Assembly: GCA_025677825.1 (NCBI GenBank)
Contig: JAIXMO010000043.1
Coordinates: 186,001-250,000 of the forward strand
Direction of reading: 5' to 3'
DNA: 64,000 nt
From: Helicostylum pulchrum
Taxonomy: Eukaryota > Mucoromycota > Mucoromycetes > Mucorales > Mucoraceae
Shown here: piece by piece, positions 31,470 to 44,138 of the stretch
Layout of the letters: each line of letters begins with the position of its first letter
How positions within the stretch are numbered: the first letter of the stretch is position 1
Position numbers and translations under genes: made by a program
The notes under the pieces: generated by a model
Database searches by the model: none
What the model saw: the letters and a program-made list of their open reading frames with translations, nothing else
What the model was told of the DNA's origin: nothing

Positions 31470-32297
31470 ATGTCCCAGATCTTACAATCAATCTTGGAAT
31501 GGTTGAGGGGTTTATTTTTTAAAGTAAAATGACTCTTTGTAAAAAAACAAATAAATGAAATAACCTTCTTTATTTTCTAATTTAGACCGAAATGGAGTTA
31601 ACCCTAGTTGGTTTACAAAACAGTGGAAAAACAACACTTGTTAACGTTATAGCAGTATGTTGTTACATATATATAAAAAAAGAAAAAAAAGAAAGAGGAA
31701 ATAACTAACAATAATAACACACAAATAGTCAGGGCAATTTATTGAAGATTCGATTCCGACTGTAGGATTTAATATGAGAAAAGTTACCAAAGGTAATGTG
31801 ACCATGAAGCTATGGGATATTGGAGGTCAACCTCGTTTCAGAAGTATGTGGGAAAGATACTGTCGTGGAGTAAATGCAATTGTGTATGGTATAACAAACA
31901 AAGAAAAATTACATAACTAATCCCTCTTTTTTTTTTTTTTTTGGATTTGTAACAGATTTGTAGTAGATGCAGCAGATCATGATAAATTAGAAGCTGCAAA
32001 AGTAGAGCTGAAAGGATTATTAGAAAGACCACAGTTGATTCATATTCCAGTACTTATACTTGGTAACAAGAATGATTTAGATAATGCATTAAGTTCGGAG
32101 CAGTTAGTTGATATCTTGTAAGTTTTTTTTTTTGTTAAAGAAAAAGATAAGCCTTTTTATTTACTGATACGTTTGATAGACAACTCAAATCAATCACTAA
32201 TCGAGAAGTATCGTGTTATTCCATTTCGGCAAAAAACTATGTCAATATTGATGTTACTCTTCAGTGGTTGATAAAACAGGGCAAAGGACAAAAGTAG
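31470..32297 (+). CDS. ARL8: Arl8-type small GTPase
   Basis: Five exons (31470-31523, 31586-31654, 31729-31883, 31956-32117, 32180-32297) give 185 aa. The GTPase motifs are complete: GLQNSGKTT (G1), PTVGFN (G2), WDIGGQ (G3), NKND (G4) and ISAKN (G5). The N-terminal amphipathic helix ([13 protein letters not shown], no glycine at position 2) and the block [14 protein letters not shown] are typical of Arl8 and unlike Arf/Arl1, which are myristoylated. Arl8 acts on lysosomes in animals and is presumed to act on the vacuole or late endosome here. The third intron donor (GTATGG) was fixed by phase. Confidence 0.96.
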
Positions 32298-32442
32298 TAA
32301 CTTTTTTTTTTTTTTTTTTTTTTTCTACTATCCACTAAATAAAATAAATTATTCCCACCCGTCGCTACTTAACCTTTTATTTATTTTGTTTTTTATTTTC
32401 TTCTTTTCTTTTTCACTTCTTTATATATATCAAAAAAAAAAG
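32298..32442. other. Gap between Arl8 and the permease
   Basis: A short T-rich gap (poly-T near 32301-32322). It is presumably the permease promoter and Arl8 3' UTR. Confidence 0.4.
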
Positions 32443-34657
32443 ATGGATGAACCTAAATTTATAAATACTATTGAGAATTATGGCGCCGTTACATTCAATA
32501 CAAAGCCGCTTTCTGTTGAAGTTGATCCTGGTCAAGAAAGATTAAATCAACTAGGCTATAAGCAAGTAAATGTCAATTTTTTGATTTGATTTGATTTGAT
32601 GAAAAATATTAAAAAAAAAAAATGACTTGTTGTAGGAACTACAAAGAAGACTATCAACGTTTGCTACGTTCGGTAAAAGAAAAAACCTTTTTTTATATTT
32701 AAATTACGCGCTGTAACGTTTTTTTTTTTTGTATAGGCCTAGCATTTACTAATATCGGTATATTATCCAACACATCTGCTACATTTCAAACAGGTAATCA
32801 TGTGTATTATCACTTTTAAACACGGCCCCTGATTTTTTTATTATCATTGTAAACAGTATTACAAAGAGGTGGCCCTGTGACAATGTTACTAAGTTGGAAT
32901 ATCGTGGCGATGTTTATGATGTGTGTGGCGCTTTCATTAGCCGAAGTATGTTCTTTATATCCAACAAGTGGAGGGCTTTACTACTGGGTATATGAGTTAC
33001 TAAGTCGTCATCCGCGTGGTAAATCAAAAGCACCTATTGCGTAAGTTTTTTTTTGTTTGTGATCATCCATTAAGGTTTTTTTTTTAAATGTGACATATTT
33101 CTTTTTTATTGTATAGGGCTTTCATTACTGGCTGGACTTATTCACTTGCAAATATTATTTCGATTGGTGCAACCAACGTGACAGTAGGTAAAGTATAATA
33201 AAACTATAATGCGTATACAGAGAGATTAAACAATACTTTTAAGCACTCTCGATTGGTTCTATCGTGAAACTTTCAACTGATATCGATATTCCTAAAATTT
33301 ACTTGATGCTTATCACGTTGGCTATCACGATATTTCATGGTTATTTAAATATGCACGATATGGGCGGGTTAACCGTTTTAAACCAGTGGAGTGTGTTCTG
33401 GTCATGTACAGGGTTAATAGTCATCATTACTGTCTTATCAGCCTTTGCCCCTCATCAAAATGCATCGTGGGTTTTCACATATTACCAAAATCAGACTGGT
33501 TTTGAAAATTCCGGTTATGTACTAGTTCTTGGAATGATTGGTGCTGCTTATTCATTATTTGGTATACCAAAATATATTCTAAAAAGGGCAAAGAAAAAAA
33601 AAGTCTGATTCAATTTTTCAGGTTGTGAATGTGCTGCTTCCGTAAACGAAGAAACAAAAGATGCAGATATTTCATCGCCATTGTAAGTTTTAAGACTTTT
33701 TTTTTTATGAGTAACTACCTCTTACTAACATTATTTATGTATTTATACATATAAAAGAGCAATGGTAAGCTCTATTGCTGTCTCGTGGGCCGTCGGTCTT
33801 GCATTCTTAATCGTACTTTTATTTTCGATTCAAGATATCGACACTGTTTTAACTTCTACTTTGCATATGCCCGTTGCACAATTATTTTATGTAAGTAAAA
33901 AAAAAAGGCATTTTTTTTTGTATATTATTAACTTTTTTTTAAAAAAAAGGATGCTATCGGTATATGGGGAACAATGGGATTTTTAGTGCTTATCGTTGTA
34001 TGTCAATTCTGTACTGGTGCAACCACAGTTACTGTCACCTCCCGACAAATTTATGCTTTAGCAAGAGATCATGCTACACCAATGAGCAATAGTTTAAAAA
34101 CTATCAATACTCATAAATTACCTGGAAACGCGGTTTGGTTTACAGTCGCATTGACTTGTTTAGTTGTCTTGCCTTTCCCGCTTTCTGAACATTTGTTTGA
34201 AACCATCGTTAGTGCTACGACAATTACAATTCATTTTAGTTATGGTATGATGTCATATATACATATTTTTTTTTACAGGCAAAAAAAAAAAAAAAACTAA
34301 CTATTTTCTGTAAAAGCCATGGTCTTGGGTTGTCGCTTAATTGTACCTAACCCAGAAAAGAAAAAGGGTAGATTTAATTTAGGAAGATGGAGTGTACTTG
34401 TTAACTTGATTGGTTTCTTGTGGGCAATATTTGCCATGTTTGCGTTTATTTTACCTACTTCATGGCCAATCACCAGTAAGTTTCTCTTTTTTTTTATCCA
34501 GAAAAAATTTATAATAACCTTTTTTTTAGGCGATACTTTTAATTATGCCGGTGTTGGCTTAATTGTAGTCATCATGACTACAGTAATATTTTGGATGGGT
34601 TGGGGAAGATATCATTACGAAGGCCCTAAAGCTATGAGCGATGAAATCGGCGAATAA
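32443..34657 (+). CDS. APC-superfamily amino acid/GABA permease (ACT family)
   Basis: Eleven exons (32443-32565, 32636-32672, 32737-32793, 32857-33040, 33117-33187, 33244-33561, 33622-33682, 33758-33890, 33950-34244, 34317-34475, 34530-34657) give 521 aa with about 12 membrane segments. Family marks are the N-terminal QELQRRLSTFATFG block, GGPVTMLLSWNI, the Ser/Pro-rich YPTSGGLYYW, and the conserved turn GCECAASVNEETKDAD after the sixth to seventh segment. This is the amino acid/choline transporter group that includes yeast Uga4 and Hnm1. The substrate cannot be told from sequence. Most introns are 58-75 bp. The locus follows Arl8 in the same direction. Confidence 0.92.
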
Positions 34658-34995
34658 TGTTATTTTTATCTCGTTTTTTAGTCATACAATTAATTATTTC
34701 CCTTTTTTATTTTCTTCTTTATACACTTAACCATATAGATATAAAATAATAGAAAATAGTTACTTTTTTATATATATATACGTAATGAAGTATACGTCCT
34801 TTTTTAAAAGGTAAAATATCATGCTGAGCAAATCATACAGACAGGTCTTGTGCAAAATTTGAATCAACTTCGGTCATTATGCGTTTGTGTGACGAAATAT
34901 AATAAATTTTTTTTAATGGTACTAATACATTTTTATTCATTGGTTTTTGTGATATTTACAATAATTACATAGAGAAAGGGTGTTTTAATAAAAAT
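34658..34995. other. Convergent 3' flanks, no gene seen
   Basis: AT-rich stretch between two stops, with a TA-run near 34773. Nothing supported. Confidence 0.45.
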
Positions 34996-35745
34996 CTACT
35001 GACTTGGATCCGAATCATTTCTACGACGTATATGAAATGCGGAATTGAGCTTGGATACAAATCTCTTTTTTGCCGATTGTTTTTGGTAAGAAGAGGATAT
35101 ACTTGGCGAGCCTTCGTCGGTAGAAGGTGTAAGAGATCGCGTGCTAGAGACAGGTGAAAGAGATTCCGTGGCATATTTAGTATCATTACCGTATGATGAA
35201 CCTGTCATTGATCTTTGCGATATACTTGAACTATTGCTGTTCGTTTTAGTTAGTCTGGGTGATGATATAGGAGAGTCGTACATTAAGGTCGGGGACGATG
35301 AGTTGGAGCGTACAGAGTCCTTTATGAATCTGGGTTTTGGATCACCATGAACAGGAGCATGACCCAACTTGACTCTGGTCTTTTGCCACCATAGAGGAGG
35401 ACAAGTGGTTCCAGACAATTCGTCTTTGGTTGAAGGTCGGCTTCTAATTTCTATAGTTTTTTCAGTAGGTAAACTGAATCGACGATGTTGGTTGACATAA
35501 TTTTCGTTATTCATAGTTACAAAATCTTGTTTGGTAAACGGCTTTGATGTCAATGGTGCAGAATGTGCTCTTGGTCTTTGGGATGATTTTTTTAATTCTG
35601 CTGCTGACAGTTTTTTAAGTAATCCTGATTCTCGAAATATACAGAAAAGAACAGAGCAGAGCCAGAATATCTCGGATTGTACGAGTGCTAAAGATACAAT
35701 TATTCGGTTAGGATGTTGTTTATCGGTATAAAGGGATTTCTCCAT
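34996..35745 (-). CDS. Orphan Ser-rich protein with one membrane segment (249 aa)
   Basis: One intronless frame with a hydrophobic segment at residues 14-36 (IIVSLALVQSEIFWLCSVLF), then a long polar region. The latter is rich in Ser, with basic-Ser motifs likely to be phosphorylated (RPRAHSAP, HRRFSLPTE, SPRLTKT), and ends in a basic tail (KKRFVSKLNSAFHIRRRN). The layout fits a membrane-anchored cytosolic scaffold. I do not recognise the family. The start at 35745 is the first Met before the membrane segment. Confidence 0.6.
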   Translation of the reverse strand: MEKSLYTDKQHPNRIIVSLALVQSEIFWLCSVLFCIFRESGLLKKLSAAELKKSSQRPRAHSAPLTSKPFTKQDFVTMNNENYVNQHRRFSLPTEKTIEIRSRPSTKDELSGTTCPPLWWQKTRVKLGHAPVHGDPKPRFIKDSVRSNSSSPTLMYDSPISSPRLTKTNSNSSSISQRSMTGSSYGNDTKYATESLSPVSSTRSLTPSTDEGSPSISSSYQKQSAKKRFVSKLNSAFHIRRRNDSDPSQ

Positions 35746-37242
35746 TGTTTTTAATATAATCGATTGTATAATTTATTGGGTGTAAAGTAACATTGAACGG
35801 AAGAAAACAGAAACAGAAAAATCTGGGGAAAAAAAAGCTTGTATTTATATTCATTTGAATTAAAAGGCAGCTTTATTACCTTTTTTTTTTTTTTTTTTTT
35901 TTACTATCCGGCTCATGTCCAATGAAAGGCACAAATAGGGAAGGGTGTTTTTGATGTTTCAATTAGTCTTTCTTGATTTATCTTACATCACAGGATTGAG
36001 ATATGTATGATATCCATTACACAGAAAAAAAAGACAATTGGGGAAGAGGGCGAAAATAGGGGTTTTTTTTTCGCTGTTGCAAGCAATTAACTCGGAATGT
36101 GAAAGAGTACAGCCAAGTTCCGCGATAAGATATTCTTATTTTTCTCTATTTACGGCTAATAAACTCCAAGAAAAGATATAAGCTCCCATATGCACTCCGT
36201 AATTGTGGTTTTATTTTTAAACATTTTATTTTAAGCTGACACCATTTTTTTTTCTTATCCAATATATACGATACTGTTGTTACTATCTCGTTTTTTAATC
36301 TCACCCTTGTATATCTCTCTCTACTTACACCTGTGTAAATCGCTCTTATTTACATGTATGCTTAAGCAAGGCGTATAGGTAAAACTCGAAAGAAGAAACA
36401 AACATCATTATTACTACAATAAGGATAAACAAACGAGTGTGCTACATGTATACCGGTTATAATGGACCACAAAATAAACCGATATGTACGTACCAAGTAC
36501 AACAAAGGTTCTGATGAAACTATATATATCAACGAGGCCATTACTGTTCCGGTTAGAAAAAATAAAATTTTCTTTATTTTCTATCAAAGATGGGTCTGAT
36601 TAACCAGTTGAAATAACGTTCTTTTTTGTTTAGCTTAACTAGCAAGTAGTAAACAAGAATTGATATGAATCAATTAGAATATTTGTGATATTTCCGATAC
36701 CCATCATTTACTTTTTTCGAAACAATCAAGAAAATGACATTGTGTTCACCAGTTAAGTGATATCGTGCGCTCACCCCTTATTTTTATGACGGGCGAAAGG
36801 GAAAATCCCTATAGAATCCTATTAAAAGAGTAATTACTACATCAGTTTCGGCTGAATTGACTTATTTATAAAGATAAATTACTATACGCGTACTTTTCTT
36901 AACTTTAGGAATTATGTGCAAACGAAAAACAAATAAAAACGCTGTAATACTACACTCCATATTTTTTTCTCGCATGGGAGCAAAACAAAACAGTAGCTCC
37001 CTTGACAAATACCAATACTATTTTCTTAATCAGCTTTTTTAAGTATCAATTTGACACACTGTTCTTACAAATGGCCTTTATCTCTTAAATCTTAGTCACG
37101 TTTTTTCTGACAGCGTATGTCATCACTTGTTAAATCTCAGCGTAAACTCACGTTATTTTTTTTTCCACACTGTTTTTTTTAGTTTCGCTTTTTTTTATAT
37201 ATATTTTTCATCTTTACAGGGTCCCTACGTAAAAAGAAACCA
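35746..37242. other. Large intergenic region, about 1.5 kb, no gene seen
   Basis: AT-rich throughout, with poly-T near 35881-35902 and 37157-37200. It lies between two divergent starts and so holds both promoters. No tRNA fold or spliced frame could be supported. Confidence 0.5.
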
Positions 37243-38772
37243 ATGACAATTAGACACTTACCTCTTTCCAGGTCTGTTATTGTCAATGTACTATACGCAA
37301 TTGTTTCTCGACCAATAGATAATCATGCCCTTCGATCTTCCTCGACAAAGAGTCTTTTACGTCAACAACCCCTGACATCCATGTTTGCCAAAGTAAACCA
37401 ATGTGGAATTCAAAGACTAGATTATTCAACACAAACTTCGCCAGCAATAGAATATGACGATAATACCACCGATACCACGCATACAGATACTAAAAAGAGA
37501 CAATACAACAAGTGCAGAACCATCCTAAAGAAAACTTCAACAGACAGTGAAAAGAAGGCATTTAATGGACTTGTTCAAAAGACAAAAAAACCAAGACCTA
37601 CTTCAGTAGTAGAATACAATCGATTAATTGTTTATTCTGTTAGAGAAAACAGGATAAATAAAGCCATCAGTTTGCTTCGTGAAATGGAAAAAAATGGGTT
37701 AAAACCTGATGTGTACACATATACAATGATTATTACCGAATATAGTAAACAATCTGATATGATTAGAGCAAGAAAGTGGTTAAATAGAATGTTGAAAAAT
37801 AAGATCGATCCAGATGCCTACATCTATACCAGCCTCATTGACGGTTATATGCGAGAAGCTAATGTCGATAAAGCAGAAGTCATGTTTAGAATAATGATGA
37901 AGAGAGACATAAAACCAACTTTGGTTACTTACAATATATTAATGCACCAGTCTGTTCGACAATTGAATATGGAATCTGCTTTAAAGTTTTGGGGTAATTT
38001 ACTCGAAGCAGGTTTGAAATCTGATGTATACACTTTTGCTATTATTTTACACGGGTTAGGAAACGAAGGTCGTGTTGACGAAGCGTGGAGAATTTTCAAA
38101 ACAATGGAAGAACAAAATGTAAATGTCAATGAAGTTGTTGTCACAACTTTAATGGGAATGCACGTTAAACAACATGACAATGAATACGCTATACAATTAT
38201 TCAACAAATTTTTCACTACTACTGCTGACGATGATGCTGATGCTGCTGATAAAAAACCATTAACTATCACAAATCAAACTCGTAACGTCTTATTAAATGC
38301 AGTGGTCGGTAAAGCTGATTCAGAAACGATTAGTAAATATTACGATCTTTACAAGAAATGTATTACTGATAAAGAAACATCTCCGTTATTTATTGGTGCC
38401 AATGTTTATACTTATACCACTTTTATGCGTGCTTTTCTTCGTCGTGATAATTTAGCTATGGTCAGTCAAGTATATTCAGATATGGTTGCACGGAATATAC
38501 AACCCTCTCTCGTAACCTATTCAACTTTAATGCTCGCTCATGCTTATGTTCCTGACCCTGAATCTTGTGTTCGTATTTTGGAAGAATTGAAAAGGGGTGG
38601 TATTGAATTAAATGCTGTATTATATACTATTGTTATGAGAGCTTGGGCTAAAGCTGGTAAATGGGAAAATGTCAAGAGTACTTATGAATTAATGAAGCAG
38701 GATAACATTCAACCTACAAAATTAACCATGGAAGTACTTCGTTATGGTGGTTCTAAAAGTGTAGCAGAATAG
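37243..38772 (+). CDS. Pentatricopeptide repeat (PPR) protein, probably mitochondrial
   Basis: An intronless 509-aa frame. The N-terminal 110 residues are Arg/Ser/Leu-rich with few acids, fitting a mitochondrial presequence. From about residue 118 a tandem series of 35-residue helical repeats runs to the C-terminus. Typical repeat cores are SVREN-RINKAISLLREMEKNG-LKPDVYTYTMI, DAYIYTSLIDGY, KPTLVTYNILM, SDVYTFAIIL, QPSLVTYSTLM and ELNAVLYTIVMRAWAK. About nine to ten repeats can be counted, with an Asp-rich insertion near residue 330. PPR proteins bind organellar RNA sequence-specifically. The RNA target is unknown. It lies directly upstream of the ATP synthase beta gene, in the same direction. 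Confidence 0.93.
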   Translation: MTIRHLPLSRSVIVNVLYAIVSRPIDNHALRSSSTKSLLRQQPLTSMFAKVNQCGIQRLDYSTQTSPAIEYDDNTTDTTHTDTKKRQYNKCRTILKKTSTDSEKKAFNGLVQKTKKPRPTSVVEYNRLIVYSVRENRINKAISLLREMEKNGLKPDVYTYTMIITEYSKQSDMIRARKWLNRMLKNKIDPDAYIYTSLIDGYMREANVDKAEVMFRIMMKRDIKPTLVTYNILMHQSVRQLNMESALKFWGNLLEAGLKSDVYTFAIILHGLGNEGRVDEAWRIFKTMEEQNVNVNEVVVTTLMGMHVKQHDNEYAIQLFNKFFTTTADDDADAADKKPLTITNQTRNVLLNAVVGKADSETISKYYDLYKKCITDKETSPLFIGANVYTYTTFMRAFLRRDNLAMVSQVYSDMVARNIQPSLVTYSTLMLAHAYVPDPESCVRILEELKRGGIELNAVLYTIVMRAWAKAGKWENVKSTYELMKQDNIQPTKLTMEVLRYGGSKSVAE

Positions 38773-38971
38773 ATATTTTTATACCATATTAGAATAAAAA
38801 ACCAGAAAAAACATGTACATAAACGGCCTTTTAATAATATAGAAGTGACGCAAACTCATCGGGTGGCAAACCCTGGCCCACAAGGTATCCATTTTTTTTA
38901 ATATGCTTGAGTCTCAAAAAAAAGGGACAACTTTTTTTTTCTTCATTTTTGTTAAAGGAATTCGTTAAAAC

Positions 38972-40719
<1,748 letters not shown>

Positions 40720-40986
40720 ATCTAAAAAAATACATATACACTATAATAAAACATCCACTTTAGAAACTATTAATTTTTTCGTATTTGTAACACAATGTAT
40801 ATAAATGGCGTGGCTTGTTCTCAATATAGATGGTGTGTGCATATAGAGTTACAGGCAGACACACCACACTAATCAGAGTTTTTTTTACTTTTTTCTTTAT
40901 TATTGTTATTTTTCTCTCCCTTTTTTTCTTTCTCCCTCCCCCCCTTTATATATAAATACGCTCTATTATAAAAAATAATCATAATC

Positions 40987-43900
40987 ATGTTGAAATTATT
41001 TGGAACCGGTAAAAAGAAGAGAACAAGTAGTATTAAACCAGGTCACCTAAAGATCCCTATTCCCATGATAGGTGGAGTTCAATATGCAGATATGACAGAA
41101 TCCCAAATATCGACACTTATTGGTGGTGGAAATAAAACGGAACCATCTTTAAAAAAATCCGTATCTTCCATCTCCAGTCAAAGGACAAATAATACAGAGA
41201 AAGTACCCGCTATACCAGTGATAGTTCCCAGTAGATCAATTAGTTCGCCACCTATCTTGGTGATGCCTAAACCAATCTATAGTTTACCTCCTACTCGATT
41301 TTTATTAAGAAGTAATGATTATGAAAAGACTCAAGTAGAAACTACCAGAAGTGAAGAACCTAGTAGTAATAGTAGTAGCAGTGAAGAAGAAGATATTATT
41401 GAATTATTTCCAAGTAATATAGTTTATACAGAACCTAAAAAAGAAGCTAATCATAAACTAAGTCCTATTGAAGAAAGTGAAAAGAGTTCAATTGTAAGTT
41501 TAATGAACGATGAAGGTAAAACTATAAATTGTCTCACCATAAAAAATCAAATGATCTCTACTCTCTTTTTTTCTCTCTTTTTTCTCTAATACAAACAATT
41601 AAAGTTGTAGCGACACTTGAACTACCAAACCAATCAGTCACAAGAACAAGCGATGATTCAATTAGACAATATATATCGGCTTCTGGTTCTCCGTTTCTTA
41701 TTAACTCTTCTGTTTCAGATATGAATAACAAACAGCAAACTGAACCATTTTCTTCTCCTTTGGCTACTTCTTTCACTGCAGTGCAAGTGCCTTCTTCGTT
41801 GTTGATGAAACATCCTTCTACTACTACGACTAGTTCTTCTTCACCAAACAAAACATCTTTTGTTACCGCTTCTAGTTTTGATACTATGGAATATAATGAC
41901 CCTACTATTATATCATCACCATCGAATAATAAGAACGCTATTCATACTGTTACAAATGACGCAAATCAGTTGTCACCATCACCTACAAATCAAATGCTAA
42001 CATCAATTCCAGCCAACAACAAACGAGAAAAGACGCCAATCCGATATAATAATACTTCCAGCTCACCATTTCATTCGAGCAACAAGCAAACCAAAGTCAC
42101 CCGGCCAGCTTCTTCTTCGGCATCTTCAGCCACTATCGGTCTTAACGTTACACCTCTCTCCCAAATCCGAACAGATAAACCATCTGGGAACCAAACATCT
42201 GAGCCAACCGCATTTGTATCCGTACAAAACAATAACAATCATAAAATACTGGAGGACACTAGTCGTACGCATTCTCTTGCTATATCTGAAATGCAACACA
42301 GTATGAAAAAAATGGCATTAAATCAAGACCTGCAAGACTTGAAACGGACCATTGATCGCATGCAGCAGGAACGTATCTCGGATCTGCAAGATCATTTAAC
42401 CAGAGTCAATGAACAAAAACAAAGAGAAGCAGAGATACTGCTGCAGATCAAAATGACACAAGAGCAACTAGAGAAAGCAATCGCTGGTAAATTATTCTCT
42501 AATGATTTTAATAATATAAAAGATGCTGATTTAATTCCTATTCAAGCTTCTTCTTCGTCACACCACCACCAACCAGAACAAAATAAACCGTTTGTAGGAA
42601 ATACAATTGAAGAAGAGTATATGATTCGACCTCAGCCTGTATTAAACCCTTCAGTTTCTACTTCTACTGCTAGACCGAAAACAAATTCTAACCAACTTCT
42701 TAATAAGCAGCAACAAGAAAATAGGCAGCAACAAGAAAATAGGCAGCAACAAGAAAATAGGCAGCAACAAGAAAATAGGCAGCAACAAGAAAATAGGCAG
42801 CAACAAGAAAATAGGCAGCAACCAGAGAATAATAGACAGCAGCAGGACCGTACTCGAGGGGGGCGTAGGTTACCCAACTCGGGTAATCGTCAAGATCCGT
42901 ATCATCAAAATTCCGAAAGTTACTTTCCTGACGTTAACCCAGCGGATTTCGATTATATGCATGGGCATCCACCACCACCACCACCTCAACAACAACAGCC
43001 ATTCTTTGCCACTAATAACAACAACTTTAGAAATCCCAATATGAGAAACTATCGCCCTGATATGGAATTTATGGATAATGCAAACCCATATGATTCACCT
43101 AGAGGAGGTATTCGTACGCAACAACGACGTCAACGATCAAAATCCATGGAATCTCAATGGTTACCGGCACACGAGTTGATTGATTCACATCAGTACCAAC
43201 AAAGAGTGCCTCCACAACCCCATAATTTCGCCTATGATCCTACAGATCATACGAATAACTATCAGCATGTACCTCGAGCACGTTCGCGAAAATCTTCTAC
43301 GCACAGCGCAAAAAGTAATCTATCTGACGGCGCGGCAATCCGTAACGCTCGCGATTTACAAAATGAATATCATTCTGCTGCAGAAGAAGAAGAAGATTGT
43401 CTCCTCGATGCAAATAACAATCCCGAAAAAGAGATGAATCGAGAGAATAAAAGAAATTCAGATGGAGAACAAAGACAATTTCAAAACGAAGAGCATCGAT
43501 CTCATAATAGGTACCGTCGTAGACAGCAGCCACCTCCACCTCCACCTCCACCCAACATGCATCCTTCCATGATGTACCCTAATTTTGGCCCTCCTCCACC
43601 TCATATGTCACATATGGGTATGGATAATCGAGACAGGATTAAAATGAGACCACCACCACCTTACGGATACAATAATAATGGACCTTCAGGAAACGAATAT
43701 TATCCGTATATTCCGCAAAGAGTATCTCCTAGAATGATGGCGGCATTTACAGAAGAACAGCAATGGAACGGACCTCATCGCTCTCAATGGCCCAACCAAA
43801 AGATGTACGGTATACCACCGCCACCGCCACCTCCTCAAGGGGTTCCTGAAAACCTCAATGGTAATAACGGAACTGGCAATGTACCTAACGCAGGTAATGG

Positions 43901-44051
43901 ACCTCATCATTTACAAGATCCAGTGAACGAAAACAACTTTGCAAGAAGGTATCCGCAAACAAATTCTTTACAACAACAACAAACTCCTCAACAATCTCAA
44001 CATGGATATATGTCCATGTATGGAGATGCTCCTCATATATTATATATCTAA
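40987..44051 (+). CDS. Low-complexity coiled-coil scaffold protein, Q/N/P-rich (991 aa), unknown function
   Basis: Two exons, 40987-41515 and 41605-44051, are joined in phase (NDE then VVATLEL). The N-terminus (MLKLFGTGKKKRTSS) is basic. A Ser/Thr/Pro-rich region follows, then a heptad coiled coil at about residues 405-470 (LQDLKRTIDRMQQERISDLQ). Next come seven 6-residue repeats (RQQQEN), and a long part rich in Gln, Asn, Pro and Arg with poly-Pro blocks (PPPPPPPP) that could bind SH3 or profilin. No enzymatic domain. The family is not recognised. It resembles polarity or cytoskeleton scaffolds only in composition. Confidence 0.75.
42705..42830 (+). repeat. Coding minisatellite, seven 18-bp units
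   Basis: Seven consecutive 18-bp units (consensus AGGCAGCAACAAGAAAAT, first unit AAG, last unit CCAGAG variant) code for RQQQEN in the scaffold protein. The inner units are identical, so copy number is likely to vary between strains. Confidence 0.9.
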
Positions 44052-44138
44052 ATAAAATCAATAAAAACATATATAAAAAAAGTGCGGATCGTATAAAAAA
44101 TTTATTTTAAAAAAAAAGAAAGAGGGGAAAAAATAAGT

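Noticed and set aside
41488..41500. Perfect GTAAGT donor in the scaffold gene
   Set aside because: Using it with the acceptor at 41604 puts a stop at once; the donor at 41516 keeps the frame.
42632..42877. Minus-strand Cys-rich repeat frame (SCCCLF units)
   Set aside because: It is the antisense reading of the RQQQEN minisatellite.
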